A stretch of 64,000 nucleotides of DNA from Rachycentron canadum (Eukaryota; Chordata; Actinopteri; Carangiformes; Rachycentridae), in the NCBI GenBank assembly GCA_038496675.1, contig CM076656.1:18005662-18069661 (forward strand), in the 5' to 3' direction. The notes beneath the pieces are model-generated. The model was not told the origin of the DNA. It saw nothing but the letters and a program-made list of their open reading frames with translations, and did no database searches. Below are positions 49,205 to 61,517 of this stretch, piece after piece (position 1 is the stretch's first letter; each line of letters starts with the position of its first letter). The position numbers and the translations under genes are program-made.

Positions 49205-51114
49205 GTACAGTGCAGACAGCTTTTTCCATTCAGTAATCTCTTGTTTTTATTCCCCCTCTGTCTCTTCAGTCGCGTCTGGTTACTGTGATCTGCAAAGTCT
49301 TATTTGTGGAACCAACTGTTTTCTTTTTTTCATTTTTGCTTCAGGACTTCTGTCAGTTTGCAGCGTCAGAAACAAATTATAAAAACCATGAAAGTATGCA
49401 GGGAAGCTGCCAACCTCAGTACGTGATCAGACATGCTTCAGACATGCTGAGGCTGTTCAGGCATGCAGACAAACCTAAAGTGATCAAAATTGAAGTTACT
49501 TTGTTTCAGATGATGGATATAACTCATCACTGTCCTCTTTAACTAAGAACGACCATGTTTAATGTTTGGCTTAAACTGTGTCTCCCAGAGTTTAAATTAA
49601 TGAAACTCTATAACTTTGAGCCTTCCCCATATGTCCTTTTGTTATGGACACATTTAGAGCTATCTCATGACCACGTATTCACGCTCCCCCAGTGGTGAGC
49701 ACTGAGCTGGGATCAGGCTGACTGAAAGCTAGTGGAAAATAAAATCACCCCTCTCATATATCAAATACTGTCTTCAGTTAAAAAACATTTACTCAAATGG
49801 TGACTTAAGCAGTGAAGAGAAACCAGCAAAACTATGAGCTTAGCAAATGCATGAGGGGTCTGTGGATTGTGAGTTTTGTGAAATGAGTCACTCTAAGTCA
49901 ACTAAAGTTCACAACACACAGTCGTATCAGTGTTTGGTCTACAATGTAAGTACAGATACGTGATAGTACAGAGACAGAAACTTCTCCTAATTTGTGTCAC
50001 AGAGGCAAACACAGGAAATGTTAAAACCGTCAGTTCAAAAAGGGACTTGGGACACAAATGCGGATATTGTATCATGTTGCAACCACGGTCACTTCAATGT
50101 GACTGCATTGTCAAATCTCTGGAGGCAATATATGTTTTAATCTGCCAAAGTGCTGAATGGAAACAGGTGATTCAGTAGAGTAGCTGGTGTAATAACGAAA
50201 TGAAACCCATCGAAATCTGTAATGTACCGAGACTTTATTTCTTAAGAGACCCTGCACCCTAGTTGTATATAATAACCTGCTCAGTTAATATTTAAATGTT
50301 AACATTCCTGTTTTGTTATCATAACAATCAAGGCATTGGGTCACATAATCATTCAGTGAGGTCTCACCCCTAATCAGTGAGTATTATCTGCCAGATGGTT
50401 AATAACCATCAGTAATCTATTGGTTATGTTCATATCCCAAGACTCATTTCCCAAGGGAAGGGCTGACAGTCTGTTTTCCATCAGCTGTCATGTTCATTGT
50501 TTTTTACACCAGAGTTTAAAGTCTTTCTCTTTTATAGCGTCTACTTTTATAAAACCCAGTATTTTCTGAATGAGAGTTACACCATTGTCTCTGTGCAGTA
50601 AGAGTTGGACTGACATTTTCTCTCACTATGCCTCTAAAATCCTGTTTCGACCATAGCGTCACAGCATGCCATTCATTTTCTCATTTATGCTTGACTTGAG
50701 TGGGCCGATTTTTGCCATAAATGACTGAAACTATTAGTTTCAGCTATTTTTATCACCGGGTGCTACTGAAAATCTTGTGATGAGGTCAGTTTGGTCACAC
50801 AGAGCAGTGGATGCAATAATGGACTATTTGAGATGAACTGACTGGTTTGTTCTTGGGGGGGGGGGGATGGGGCAAAAAGACTTTGGCCTACATGAGTCAT
50901 TTTAATAACCTAGCTCTCCAAAATGTTTGATTTATGAATTTTGATGCATTGCCTAATTCTTTGTGGATAATTCAACAATGATATGTATGGTTTCATAACT
51001 ATAGCTCTGATGTTATATATACACTTTATATACTTTTTTGGGGTAATTTTTGCCTAAAGCAGTAAATTGACTGGAAAGGAATAATCTGACTTCTCTTGTT
51101 GCTCTGTTTCACAG
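49205..51114 (+). other. mob3c: Probable mob3c 5' intron
   Basis: About 1.9 kb without a recognisable gene. A G run lies at 50857-50867. The interpretation depends on the leader exon proposed at 48960-49204. Confidence 0.35.
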
Positions 51115-51308
51115 GGACGTCCCACCATCTGAAAACAAGAGCTCCCTGCTATCTTTGCACAACAGACGCTGACCCCTGTGTGGCCTAATTTCAGAGCTGA
51201 AACCAGCTAGTTCCCTCTCTCAGGAAGGCCAGACTCTATCAAACTAAAAACTAATTATTATTCTGGAGAGCTCATTCTCCCCTTATCTCAGGGGAAACAA
51301 CTAAGTCA

Positions 51309-53973
51309 ATGGCGTTGTGTCTTGGACAAGTGTTCAGCAAAGACAGAACATTCAGGCCAAGGAAGCGGTTTGAGCCTGGCACCCAGCGATTTGAACTCTA
51401 CAAGAAGGCCCAGGCCTCACTCAAGTCTGGCTTGGACCTCAGGAAAGTGGTTCAGCTCCCAGAAGGAGAGAATATCAACGACTGGATTGCTGTGCATGTG
51501 GTGGATTTCTTTAACAGGATCAACCTGATCTATGGCACGGTGAGCGAGTACTGCACCGAGCGCACGTGTCCCATCATGTCTGGGGGGCTGAGGTATGAGT
51601 ACAGATGGCAGGACGGTGACGACTACAAGAAACCAACCAAGCTGCCCGCTCTCAAGTACATGAACCTGCTGATGGACTGGATAGAGTCGCTCATTAATAA
51701 TGAGGACATCTTCCCCACCAGAGTAGGTGTGTGTGAGGTGTCTACAAATGGAGGCATCAGGCCATTATTGGATGTGTACCCTAATACATGATTGAATGCT
51801 GCCTGCACTTGATGTTGTGCTGGATCAGTGCTGAAGTGTCACCCTAGAGAGCTGCATTGCTCTCCAGCTCGTAAATGGGATGAAGTTCAAGCAGAGGTTA
51901 ATTAAACAATAAGGTTGACATTTAGTGGAGAATGAATGGCTATTTGGTTATTTTATCTCAGGTCCAGATTTGACAATCAACAAGAAGTGAGAGTTGCATG
52001 CATAATAGAGATGTGAGCTGCTGGGGGGGCACAGTAGAACAGTGGTTATCACTGATGCCAAAATGGCACTGTGTTTGAAACCAAGCCAAAGAAGTCAAGT
52101 CTATAGGCTATAAAAACTTTCCCATCGTTATGAACAGGTTTTATCTGTTTATTTGTTGTTTGTGCAGGGTGTTTCCCTACTTTTCTGTCTGTTTGCCCAA
52201 TATGTCCATAATCCTCCCATGGCCCTGAGCAGAAGTAAATAAAAATTGGATAGATAGAGTGAGCACATGACCTGGAACAATGTGCTCCAGCACAATGGTT
52301 ACCAAACTTTTTTTTTTTGTTTGGCACACCCCCTCCTTCCATAGATGGGGTAAGCTTCAAGGAATCGTTTGACCTCTAAGAAAGCAGCAGCTTTGGTGCT
52401 TTACTAACACAACAATTAATTAATAACATAGTGATCCTGCAACTGACAATGTTTAAGCCAGTTTTACCCTTCTATTAGAACAACTCAATTTTATGTAATT
52501 GGTTTTTGTGACAATAAATATACTAACGATTGTACTCTTAGCAATTTAAAATAGTGTTTAGTTTTACATAATTTTGCCAAATAATATCATGACATTTCAC
52601 CTTGCACCTTTGTTAGTTTTTAAACACAAAACATTTTAACTGACAGAGATTTTGTGCATTGGAAACATTGTGTTTTTTTAAAATATATTTTTGACTACAA
52701 ACTTTTCTATTTATAGAAAATATATTTGTATCTATAAATGTCTGTATTTATCAGTCCACCACCAGTTTTTGAAATGACTTCCTTTCATCGAAATATCTCG
52801 TCAGAGAAAAATCTGATTCTTAACTCAAAGATTGATTGTGTTGGAGAGAAATGACATTACTTACATTACAGAATATTACAAGTTTTTGTTTTAGGGCCAA
52901 GCAAACGGTTATTGGGTGGTGGTTTCTTCATTTCTGTAAAACCTCTTTCTTCTTTGCTCTAGGTGTACCTTTCCCAAAGAACTTCCAGCAGGTGTGCAAA
53001 AAGATCCTGAGCCGTCTCTTCAGAGTCTTTGTGCATGTTTACATCCATCACTTTGACAGCATCTGCAGCATGGGTGCAGAGGCCCACATCAATACCTGCT
53101 ACAAGCACTACTACTACTTCATCTCCGAGTTCAACCTCATCGATCACTCTGAACTGGAGCCCCTGGTAAGATGATGGTGTGACCTCAGTGTGTCAGGGTG
53201 AAGTGAGAGGGAGCAGAAGAAAAAATGATCAGATGCAAGTTTTCAATAGGGGCACTGTCAGTATCATTCTCATGACATGTTGGTCTAGCAGAAAGCAGTC
53301 TAGCAGTCCTGTTGTCTATAACCTTGCTGTGCAACATGCTCGATGAGACTGAATTTCACCTTTGTGTCAGTGTATTTTTCCTAGTGTGTACATGTGCAGC
53401 ACAAGAAACAAGGAAGTCTGTGTGTCTCCTGAAGCTGTATGTGCTGCGCGATCCCTCAGTCTTACTGTGAACACATGAACTGTGTTCTCCCTAAAACAAT
53501 TATCATTTTCCTCACAAATCTTCTGTCATTAAAGAATCTGAAGAATCTGCTTTACATAAATATGTCTGGTTTCAAGCAACAAATTACATAAAATATGTTG
53601 GTGACTTCAACATAAATCAAGTCATAATGAGATTTAGTTTGTATAGTTACAAATACACTGTTGTTACTTATGAGCTAATAGGGAATAGAGCTTGAGTTAC
53701 CATCTTTGTGTTGTTCGGGATGTGTAAGTGAAATAAGGATGAGAACTTTACATCAACATGCCACAGAAACGATAAACCTTTTAAACAAATGCTGTTTTAC
53801 TGTCATTTTTTGGGTCCAATAGGAAGAATATATATCTTTCTAACAATAATAAATCATAGATTGCACTTCCTAACAACTATTCATCTGCTCATACAATAGG
53901 AACTTGATGTGTTAAACATGTCCTTTGTTTTCTACTCCTACAGAAAGAGATGACAGAGAAGATATGCAATTAA
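51309..53973 (+). CDS. mob3c: MOB kinase activator 3C
   Basis: Small globular zinc-binding adaptor of the MOB family; MOB proteins bind NDR/LATS-type kinases, though MOB3 members differ from MOB1 and their role is less settled. CDS exons are 51309-51726, 52963-53165 and 53944-53973, encoding 216 residues, the family's usual length. The start MALCLGQVFSKDRTFRPRKR and the end KEMTEKICN fit MOB3C better than MOB3A or MOB3B. Visible landmarks are the zinc-site cysteines in EYCTERTCP, DWIAVHVVDFFNRINLIYG, and RVFVHVYIHHFDSI with HINTCYKHYYYF supplying the histidines. The exon holding the ATG begins at 51115, leaving 194 bases of 5' UTR. mknk1 follows on the same strand, as in mammals. Confidence 0.95.
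51727..52962 (+). other. mob3c: mob3c intron with a repeat relic
   Basis: A 1236-base GT-AG intron. Positions about 52022-52262 resemble the dispersed family also seen at 3495-3690 and 29035-29280: it starts 'gggggggcacagtagaacagtggttatcactg', has 'gtgtttccctac', and ends 'ccctgagcagaagtaaataaaaattggatagat'. The copy is strongly diverged. Confidence 0.7.
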
Positions 53974-54752
53974 ACCAAACTACATGGACAAAGGAGTTTA
54001 CATTTTGACTTTACCTGAGCCTCGTGAGAAAACACCAGCTTCAAAACCCTCAAAACAAAGAACAATTTAACAAAAATTTGCATGAGTGGTTTTCTAAGCA
54101 TAACTGGGAAGGTCCTATTATGTATCCACAATTGTTGGCACTGCACCCTGAAAGATGGTCTTACTTAAAGTCATTATGGTGCTGTGATGCCATCATTATA
54201 GGACTTTGTATTGCTTTATAATACTACATCTCTTGTACTTATACCTTTTCTTCACTCCTGCATGTATGTTTATGTCTGACCATGATATTTGTTTTGATAT
54301 ACAGTGTTGAGTCATTTTTCCGAATGAAAGTTTATATATTATTTGATGTGTTTTTCTAATTCAAAATTGTTCTAAGGACTGAAAAATGCTGTCTTAAAAT
54401 GACTTGTATTGTTTCATTTGTTTGCACGCACAAAAACACTGTCATTATTATGTTTAACAGTGGTAACACTATAACTTAGCCGATGGAAACACAGCATATT
54501 ATTAATATGAATACCAATTATGTATATGAATTTATGACCCATATTTGCTAATGAGGCTTGAAAACTAAACAGTTTCAGGCCAAAATGACCACAGACAGGG
54601 AATATTTCCCCACATAAATGTAGATCAGGGGGAAAATCTATGGACAAAAAAATCACAATGATGAAATATTGTAGGTATGCGACGTCAGCCTTGCTTCCTC
54701 CAGCCAGTGCTGATCTGCCAAAACCGAGCCCTGACACAAATGTGTAAATAAA
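53974..54752 (+). other. mob3c: mob3c 3' UTR
   Basis: AT-rich sequence from the stop codon to an AATAAA at 54747-54752. No other gene-like segment lies between. Confidence 0.5.
54747..54752 (+). terminator. mob3c: Candidate polyadenylation signal of mob3c
   Basis: AATAAA, 774 bases after the stop codon and about 120 bases before the mknk1 TATA-like box. Confidence 0.5.
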
Positions 54753-54819
54753 CGCTCATGATCATGCACAAAAAAAATCCCCTCTACGTGGAGGGGGTGT
54801 GGCCGGGAGTGAGCCCAAG

Positions 54820-54912
54820 TGACGTATCAGCGATAGCCTTATTTTTGACCAATAGGAGAAGGAGACATGTATAAGAGGGCGGGGCAAACGTCTGTTGGTA
54901 TGTTTTCCCGCC
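54820..54912 (+). promoter_or_regulatory. mknk1: mknk1 core promoter
   Basis: Motifs in expected order: a CRE-like TGACGTAT (54820-54827), CCAAT (54849-54853), a TATA-like TATAAGAG (54870-54877), a GC box GGGCGGGGC (54877-54885) and an E2F-like TTTTCCCGCC (54903-54912). Initiation would be expected near 54900. Spacing is inferred from general promoter rules, not measured. Confidence 0.65.
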
Positions 54913-55024
54913 CTCTCGCGTCACTGGCTGTCTGACTGATGGATTTCAGCTAGCAATGGATGCTTACATCAGCTGGCAGAGGCTTTGACAGACGGGATCT
55001 GGCCGCTTTGGACACAGAGTCCAG
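54900..55024 (+). other. mknk1: Putative 5' non-coding exon of mknk1
   Basis: From the expected start site to a donor GTCCAG|GTTAGA (exon end 55024). The start-codon exon lies about 640 bases downstream. The following DNA to 55630 holds no recognisable coding sequence. Confidence 0.5.
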
Positions 55025-55665
55025 GTTAGAGGCTTTTCCTTTTCTTTCTTTTCTTGCATTTACAATTTTTGCTTTAACGCTGCCTCACCGGTGTCTAAAT
55101 ACGAACCAGCTAACGGACGTTAAACCGTAGAATATGCTAGCTACGGCTTCTGCTATCTAGCTAGCTGGGGCTAACGACAATAACAACGCCGTATTCTTCA
55201 GTTTACGTATACGTAATGTAGCTTTTATAATTACCTGGTCAATCTTTTACACACTATTCCCTCTTGGTGACGGACCATAAATATGCCCATGAACAACATG
55301 GACTAACGACGTGGCTATTTTTAGTTGCTCGGCTTTACACAGCTACCGACTTTAGCAGTAAGATATATGTGTATAGCTTATACCATCAGTATCACTTCGA
55401 GCTGTCATAGTCTTAAGCAGAAGAACACAGCAAACCTCTTCTTTAGCAGGAGGCTAACTAACTTCACAGACTTGAAGCATCTGTCAATCAATAACCGCAA
55501 CTAAACCGAATTCAATTGTAACCAGAGAGTATAAGGAGGAGAAACACTGAACACACAAAGGCTGATGGAGCTGTGTGGCTTTCATCATGTATATTTATGT
55601 GTCTGCTGACGCAGTTTGTTCCAGAGTTGCTGAATATTTGTGATGTGCTGTCTCAGTTGGCAGAT

Positions 55666-58600
55666 ATGGTGAGGCACAGCGTGGTGGCGGAGTTGCAAGC
55701 CTTCCAGGTAAGAACGAACCTGTTATCACTGGAGATTTTCAAACCTCCAACTTCCTGTAACATGGTGTGTTACATACCACCAAGCTGACAGAAAAATTGT
55801 ATGCACACTGTGAAGGTTATCTACACTCAAACAGAAGTTTCATCACACAGTGCATGAGTCACGCACTGTGGCTGTTTGTGACGGTTGTGTGAATACTTCT
55901 GGTAATATCCAGGGAGAGATAAGGCCTGTCATGGTGTTTCCTGTATTCTCACCAGGCTTCTGTTTTGGCAGGTTGACAAATGGGATGATAGTCAGTAACA
56001 TTGGTTATATGACCATATGTTCACAGTGGCTTATAGTTTGTAAAAGGAGAATTTATCAGTGTTATCCTGCTGGTTATTCTTCCCCTTCAACACAGAATAC
56101 ATTATGTGGTCCTTCTCGAGCTTACCCGACCATAGCCCCAGCTGATCTCTCTGACTGCGCTTTCCCTCCCTCTGCCCCCCTAACATGTGGTCTGTTTCTG
56201 TTGCAGGGTAACTCCCTGGCACTGGGCCAAGTAGGGCAGAGCCGTGGGGGAGCTCAGGAGAATGGTATCTCCACAGAGGGCAGGCAGCACCTTTCCCAAG
56301 TCCCATCGGGTACAGTGGCTTTACTATTCAGAACAGAACTATTGCAGTGGAAAAGTCTGTGCTGTTTAAGCTCAATTTGCTTCCATATGGACTCCTTTGT
56401 TTTACAGGAGATTTTGAGAAAAGCCAGCCAGTGAACATCCCAGATGCAGCTAAAAGAAAGAAGAAGAAAAGAACCAGGGCAACAGACAGTTCCACAGGCA
56501 CCTTTGACGGTAATAAAACTCATATTATTGACATGGGGATAAGAAGGAAAAGGTTTTTTTCACTACTTGGTAGATACCTGCTACATGCTCATATTTACTT
56601 TTTTCCCAGACCTCTACAAGCTGACAGATGAGGTGCTTGGTCAGGGAGCATATGCTAAAGTTCAAGGATGCATAAGCCTGCAGAATGGGCAGGAGTTTGC
56701 CGTGAAGGTGAGGATATTTTGTAGTCTTTAGCTGGGGTGCATGCTCATTTACAGGCACAAACTGTTAACTGTTTGAGAGAAAATAATATATGCAAAGTTG
56801 GCTTTTAAGTTAAAAAGTGTGATATCAGAATGTTTAAATTATTATTGAGGAAACTAATAGTGTTCTGTCTGTTTTGGTTTGCAAAGATCATAGAGAAAAG
56901 TGCAGGGCACAGCCGCAGCAGAGTCTTTCGAGAAGTGGAGACGCTCTACCAGTGTCAAGGAAACAAGTGAGTGCATGTATTCGAAAATGTTTAAATAAAA
57001 AAAATAACAGAGTGAAACTTATTCTGACCAGCTTGAAATGTCTTGTTCCAGGAATATTTTGGAATTGATCCAATTCTTTGAAGACAGCTCATGCTTTTAT
57101 TTGGTGTTTGAAAAGCTGCGTGGAGGTAAGGATCAATGACTGTCTCAATGTTGTGACATGTCACAACATTGTTGCTTCAGATGACTCATTAGTGACTTTT
57201 CTCTTCTTTTAGGCTCCATTCTCACACACATCCAGAACCGCAAGCACTTTGATGAGCTGGAGGCCAGTAAGGTGGTCAGGGACATTGCCCAAGCACTTGA
57301 CTTCTTACACACTAAAGGTGAGTCATTTGACACTGTCTGAATGTCAATTGTAGCCTTTTCCATTGCCAACAAAAGCCCGATGTTAGTGGGTCCTTGCAGT
57401 TGCAGACCAGTGGAAAAGGTGCTTAAGACCCACTAATATCTGGCTTTTGTCATCAATGGAAAAGAGTACAAATGCATTTACACGCAAGTCAAAATACTCT
57501 ACAGTAGATTCTAGTATTTATTGACTCCAATTGACATTGATTTAAAAACAAGACCTAGGCGAACAAGTTTTGCCCTTTTTTCATCTTTCAAAGAGCACAA
57601 AACACTGCAAACAGACTGGTCACCTGCTCAGCACTGTGCTGTTAAACCAGAAACACAGAGTGAGCTGAAACATCCAAGACCTATCAAGACCTAAAAATCA
57701 GTGGATTTTTTTCTTTTCCATTTGATCATGGTGAAAATGTGCTTTTCTACAGGCATTGCCCATAGAGACCTTAAGTTGGAGAACATTCTTTGTGAATACA
57801 CTGATCGGGTAAGTGGTCATTAAAGGACAGGAAGCTGTTAGTGGGACACTAGTTACTAGTTACTCCTAAAGCTGTACACTATATAAAATATAATACTAGA
57901 ACACTATCATAATGTTTTTCCTCCATTTTCCTATTCAGGTATCGCCAGTTAAGATCTGTGATTTTGACCTGGGAAGTGGAGTGAAGCTCAGCAGTGCCTG
58001 TACACCCATAACGACTCCAGAACTTACTACACCGGTAACAGTCTAGTTTTGAATACATCACATACACAAAGGGAATCGATCTATTGGATAATAGTTACTT
58101 TACTCCTTTTTAATTTTTTTCCTCTTAGTGTGGCTCAGCTGAATACATGGCTCCTGAAGTAGTGGAGGTGTTCACAGATGAAGCCTCCTTCTACGACAAG
58201 CGCTGTGACCTTTGGAGCCTTGGGGTCATTCTCTACATCCTGCTGAGCGGCAGCCCCCCTTTCATAGGCCACTGTGGCACTGACTGTGGCTGGGATCGGG
58301 GAGAAACCTGCAGAACCTGTCAGGTATGTTTGTCCAATCACTTTCTGCACTCACTCAGTGTCCTTCTGACTTTACACAATCATAAAAATTCATTTACAGA
58401 ACAAAAGTACAGCATGCTTCCCGTCACCACTCTGAAACAAAGATACTTAAAGCTTTGACATAAGAAATGTGTTTGTTTTGCAATGACCTTAAACGTGTTG
58501 AAAAACTAGGTCTTTATTTCATTTCTGTGATTACTTCTAGTCTTTTAGGTATTGAAATCCTTTCCACAAAAAACCACTAATACCCCTTTTACACCAAATG

Positions 58601-61517
58601 TAGTTGGAGTTTGCCTTTCTGTTTGGACTGAGGACAGACAAGTGCAAGGAGCAGTGTCATCAGAGCACACACACAGACACAGGAGAAAGTCACCGTGCAA
58701 ACTGATTTGATGGATCTGTCACATTATATTTCTTGGTTGGTGCTTCTGAAAAAACCTTGACGTCTCTGTGAGATGCTTCAACCAGAGCTTCACAGAGCTT
58801 TAGCTCACTCTCAGAGGAAGGTGAAGCCCCTTTGTTTCTGGCTTAATGGCAGTGCTGCACATGTAACAGGTCTGTGTCTGTGCTCTGAGATGTTGCAGTA
58901 AGAGAAGGAGTGAAAATTAGCGGGTTCACCCATGAATCATGTTTACATCAATGCTAATTGGAGCTAGAGCTGATAAATATCTGTCTACTGCAGAATCATT
59001 TGACACTGTCTGACTGTTGATTGTAGCCTTTTCCACTGTGACAAAAGCCTGATGTTAACAGGTCTTAGCAGGTTTTTTGAGCAGCGGAAAAGGGGAAAAG
59101 GGGCTCTACTAATATCTGGCTTTTTTCATCAATGGAAAAGGGCACAAACACAAGGTGAAAAAGTTTTGCCCCTTTTCCATCTTTTAAAGAGCACAAAACA
59201 CTGCAAACAGACCAGTTACCTGCTCAGCACGTTGCTGTTAAACCAGAAGCACAGCAGCTACACAGTGCTCAGGTCTACAAGAATGAGCTAGAGCCCCAAA
59301 ATAAGTTTTAAAAACATACAATTACTGATCAAACCACCTTTCTCCCCTGTGTCTGGGTGTGCTTAGTCCAAAGGCAAACTTGTCTGGCAGTGTAAAAGGT
59401 GTTAACAGCTTAATCACACCCGTTTAAAAAGAGCCTGCTCTTTAATCATCAGTAAACTGTTTTTCAAAAACACTGATGTATGCTTCATTTTAGATGATTC
59501 ACCTACAGGCACTTGTCCTCTGCTTCACCACAGATAAATTACCAACAGACTGACAACTGACCAGTTTCACAGGATATTGTGTAATCCTCTCTTCTCAGAG
59601 TAACCTGTTTGAGAGCATCCAGCAGGGCAAGTATGAGTTCCCAGACAAGGACTGGGCCCACATCACAGCAGGGGCCAAGGATCTCATATCCAAGCTGTTG
59701 GTCCGGGATGCCACCCTGCGCCTGAGTGCTGCTCAGGTCCTCAAGCACCCTTGGGTGCAGGGGGTGGGTATCATTACGTCTTTGCACTAGACTAGCTGAA
59801 TTGTTCTTGATACCGTAATCTCGTCTGATACAAGACCAAAGCAAGTCTTCCAGTTGTATTTCTGTTTTACTTAAGGATGTGATTTCAGGTAAATTATTGT
59901 TTTTGTCTTTTGTTTTTTTACAGAACGCTCCAGAGAGAGGTCTTCCAACTCCTCATGTCCTACAGAGGTATGACAGAGTTTAGAAAGTCGAGGCAAAATT
60001 CTTGCAAAGTTAATGATGCACTTCAAATAAAGTTGGAGAATGTTAAAATAAGTAATTTCAGATTAAAGCAGGAGCGTGTTTTGGTATTGTTGTGCCCTTG
60101 CATCCCTGTGGCACACTTGGAAAAGAGACAGAATACATTATCATACATTATAGGTGAAGGTGTTAGGGGTTGTGACAATCAAGGCCAATCAGATTTAGTA
60201 ATTTCATCCCCCCCAACATGTCTTCTCCTGTCTGTCTTCTTTCAAATATAAATGCAGCAGATGATGTCTCTTACGTTACTTTTGAAACCATTTTGGACAT
60301 GTTGATGATCCTGTGGTCATCCTTCCTTGCGTAATGTGGGGTTTTTATTTGTCATCGCAATGATCTATAATCATCTGTAATTATCACTGAGCAAACATAG
60401 AATTAACAATGCAGCCATGTTTTTTTTTTTTTTTTTTTTTTTTTTCTCTCCCCCATGAAATTATTTTTAAAGTTTTACTTTTTTGTACTTCAAAAATGAT
60501 TCTGGACAATGTGCTGAAGTTTGCCTACTTAATCTTCATTTGGATAATTTCCGTTTACCAGCGGTAACGCCCACGTTCATCAAATAAAAAACTGTAATTT
60601 GTATAATAGTAGTTGTCAATACTTAGTCAGAGGCTACAATTATAAACTAAAAGCGTCTGCTCCGAGCTTCCACAGAGAAGAGTTGCATCACAGGGAGTTG
60701 AACGATGGGGGAGGATTTGGTGTCAAAGCAAAAAGCGAATTGACCTATATGGCAGTAATTCAGATTTAAACCCAATTTAAAAGGAACCTGAACAGTAACT
60801 CTGCCATGAATAACTGTGGCTTAATACTCACTCCAGATAGAAACTGCAGATGTAACAGATATTAATGTATTTAGGTGGCATCTAACTGTTGTGACTTACA
60901 GCTGGTACTAATGGCTGGAAAAACCTTCAATAAAGGTGCAATGATGAGCTCAGCATCAATAAGGGGGACTGCCCAAGATGCATCAGTTCATGGCACCAAG
61001 ATTACAGTGAAAAGGCATCATCATGTCCTCTGCTGTGCCTCTCCTTTCAGTGGGGTGGATTGTGAGTCACCAAGATGCCAAACTGTTGAGGATAAACAAT
61101 AACTTTAGTGCGCCACAAGAAAATACCAATACAGCAACAAGACGAAAAGCACGTGTTTGGTTCAAAAACCTCTGTCTGTCTTCATTCTGCATGTTCTCAT
61201 TCACTCAATGTGCCATTGGAATGTGTATATAACAGGTTTGTGTGTATGTAACAGTAAACTGTCTCTCAAATCCTCCTCTGTCTTTTCTGTTCTTCAGGAA
61301 CAGCAGCACAAAAGACCTAACCCAGTTTGCAGCAGAAGCCATTGCCTTTAACCGGCAGCTATCCCAGCACGACGAGCAGCAGGAGGACATTGGAGTGGTC
61401 GTTTGCTCCATGAGGCTTTCTCCTCCCTCCAACTCAAGACTGGCTCGTAGACGGGCGCAGTCCAACGCCCTACGCACCAGGGACTTTGCACCCACTTCAG
61501 ATGATCTTGCAGCCTGA
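55666..61517 (+). CDS. mknk1: MAP kinase-interacting serine/threonine kinase 1
   Basis: Kinase that binds eIF4G and phosphorylates eIF4E downstream of ERK and p38. CDS exons: 55666-55707, 56207-56309, 56408-56509, 56610-56707, 56887-56966, 57052-57125, 57213-57317, 57753-57808, 57939-58034, 58129-58323, 59599-59763, 59924-59967, 61298-61517; 459 residues. Landmarks: basic KRKKKKR patch (64-70) of the eIF4G-binding type; glycine loop GQGAYAKV (93-100); Lys115; catalytic loop HRDLKLEN (205-212); the Mnk-specific DFD (228-230); activation loop with two TP sites (T246, T251); the cysteine-rich insert HCGTDCGWDRGETCRTC; and a C-terminal LARRR MAPK-docking motif. ETLYQCQGNKNILELI and SLQNG favour MNK1 over MNK2. 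Oddity: Leu210 where Pro is usual. The start, MVRHSVVAELQAFQ, resembles the MNK2-type N terminus and is less certain. Confidence 0.94.
57323..57658 (+). repeat. Copy A of a repeat in mknk1 introns
   Basis: It starts with TCATTTGACACTGTCTGA at 57323, six bases into the intron, and runs through 'ttgtagccttttcca', 'actaatatctggctttt', 'catcaatggaaaag' and 'aaagagcacaaaacactgcaaacag' to 'gctgttaaaccagaaacacag'. The same order occurs at 58996-59254, about 1.7 kb downstream, in a later mknk1 intron. It carries about 80 extra bases relative to copy B. Confidence 0.85.
58581..59403 (+). mobile_element. Candidate non-autonomous DNA transposon containing repeat copy B
   Basis: The left end reads CCCCTTTTACACC...GTTTGCCTTT..GGACT. 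The reverse complement of the right end reads CACCTTTTACACTG...GTTTGCCTTTGGACT, giving imperfect terminal inverted repeats of about 40-48 bases. TAA lies next to both ends and could be a 3-base target duplication. No transposase frame is present. Copy B of the mknk1 intron repeat (58996-59254) is internal to it. The class is unsure. Confidence 0.6.
59968..61297 (+). other. mknk1: Last mknk1 intron
   Basis: A 1330-base intron with a T run at about 60420-60445. No nested gene seen. The exon junction (CAG AG|G AAC) restores the QRNSSTKDL sequence shared by MNK proteins. Confidence 0.85.

Noticed and set aside
55850..56434. A 194-codon open frame in the mknk1 region
   Set aside because: It reads through an intron and the next exons; the exon segments belong to mknk1 with clear splice sites, and the remainder has no similarity.
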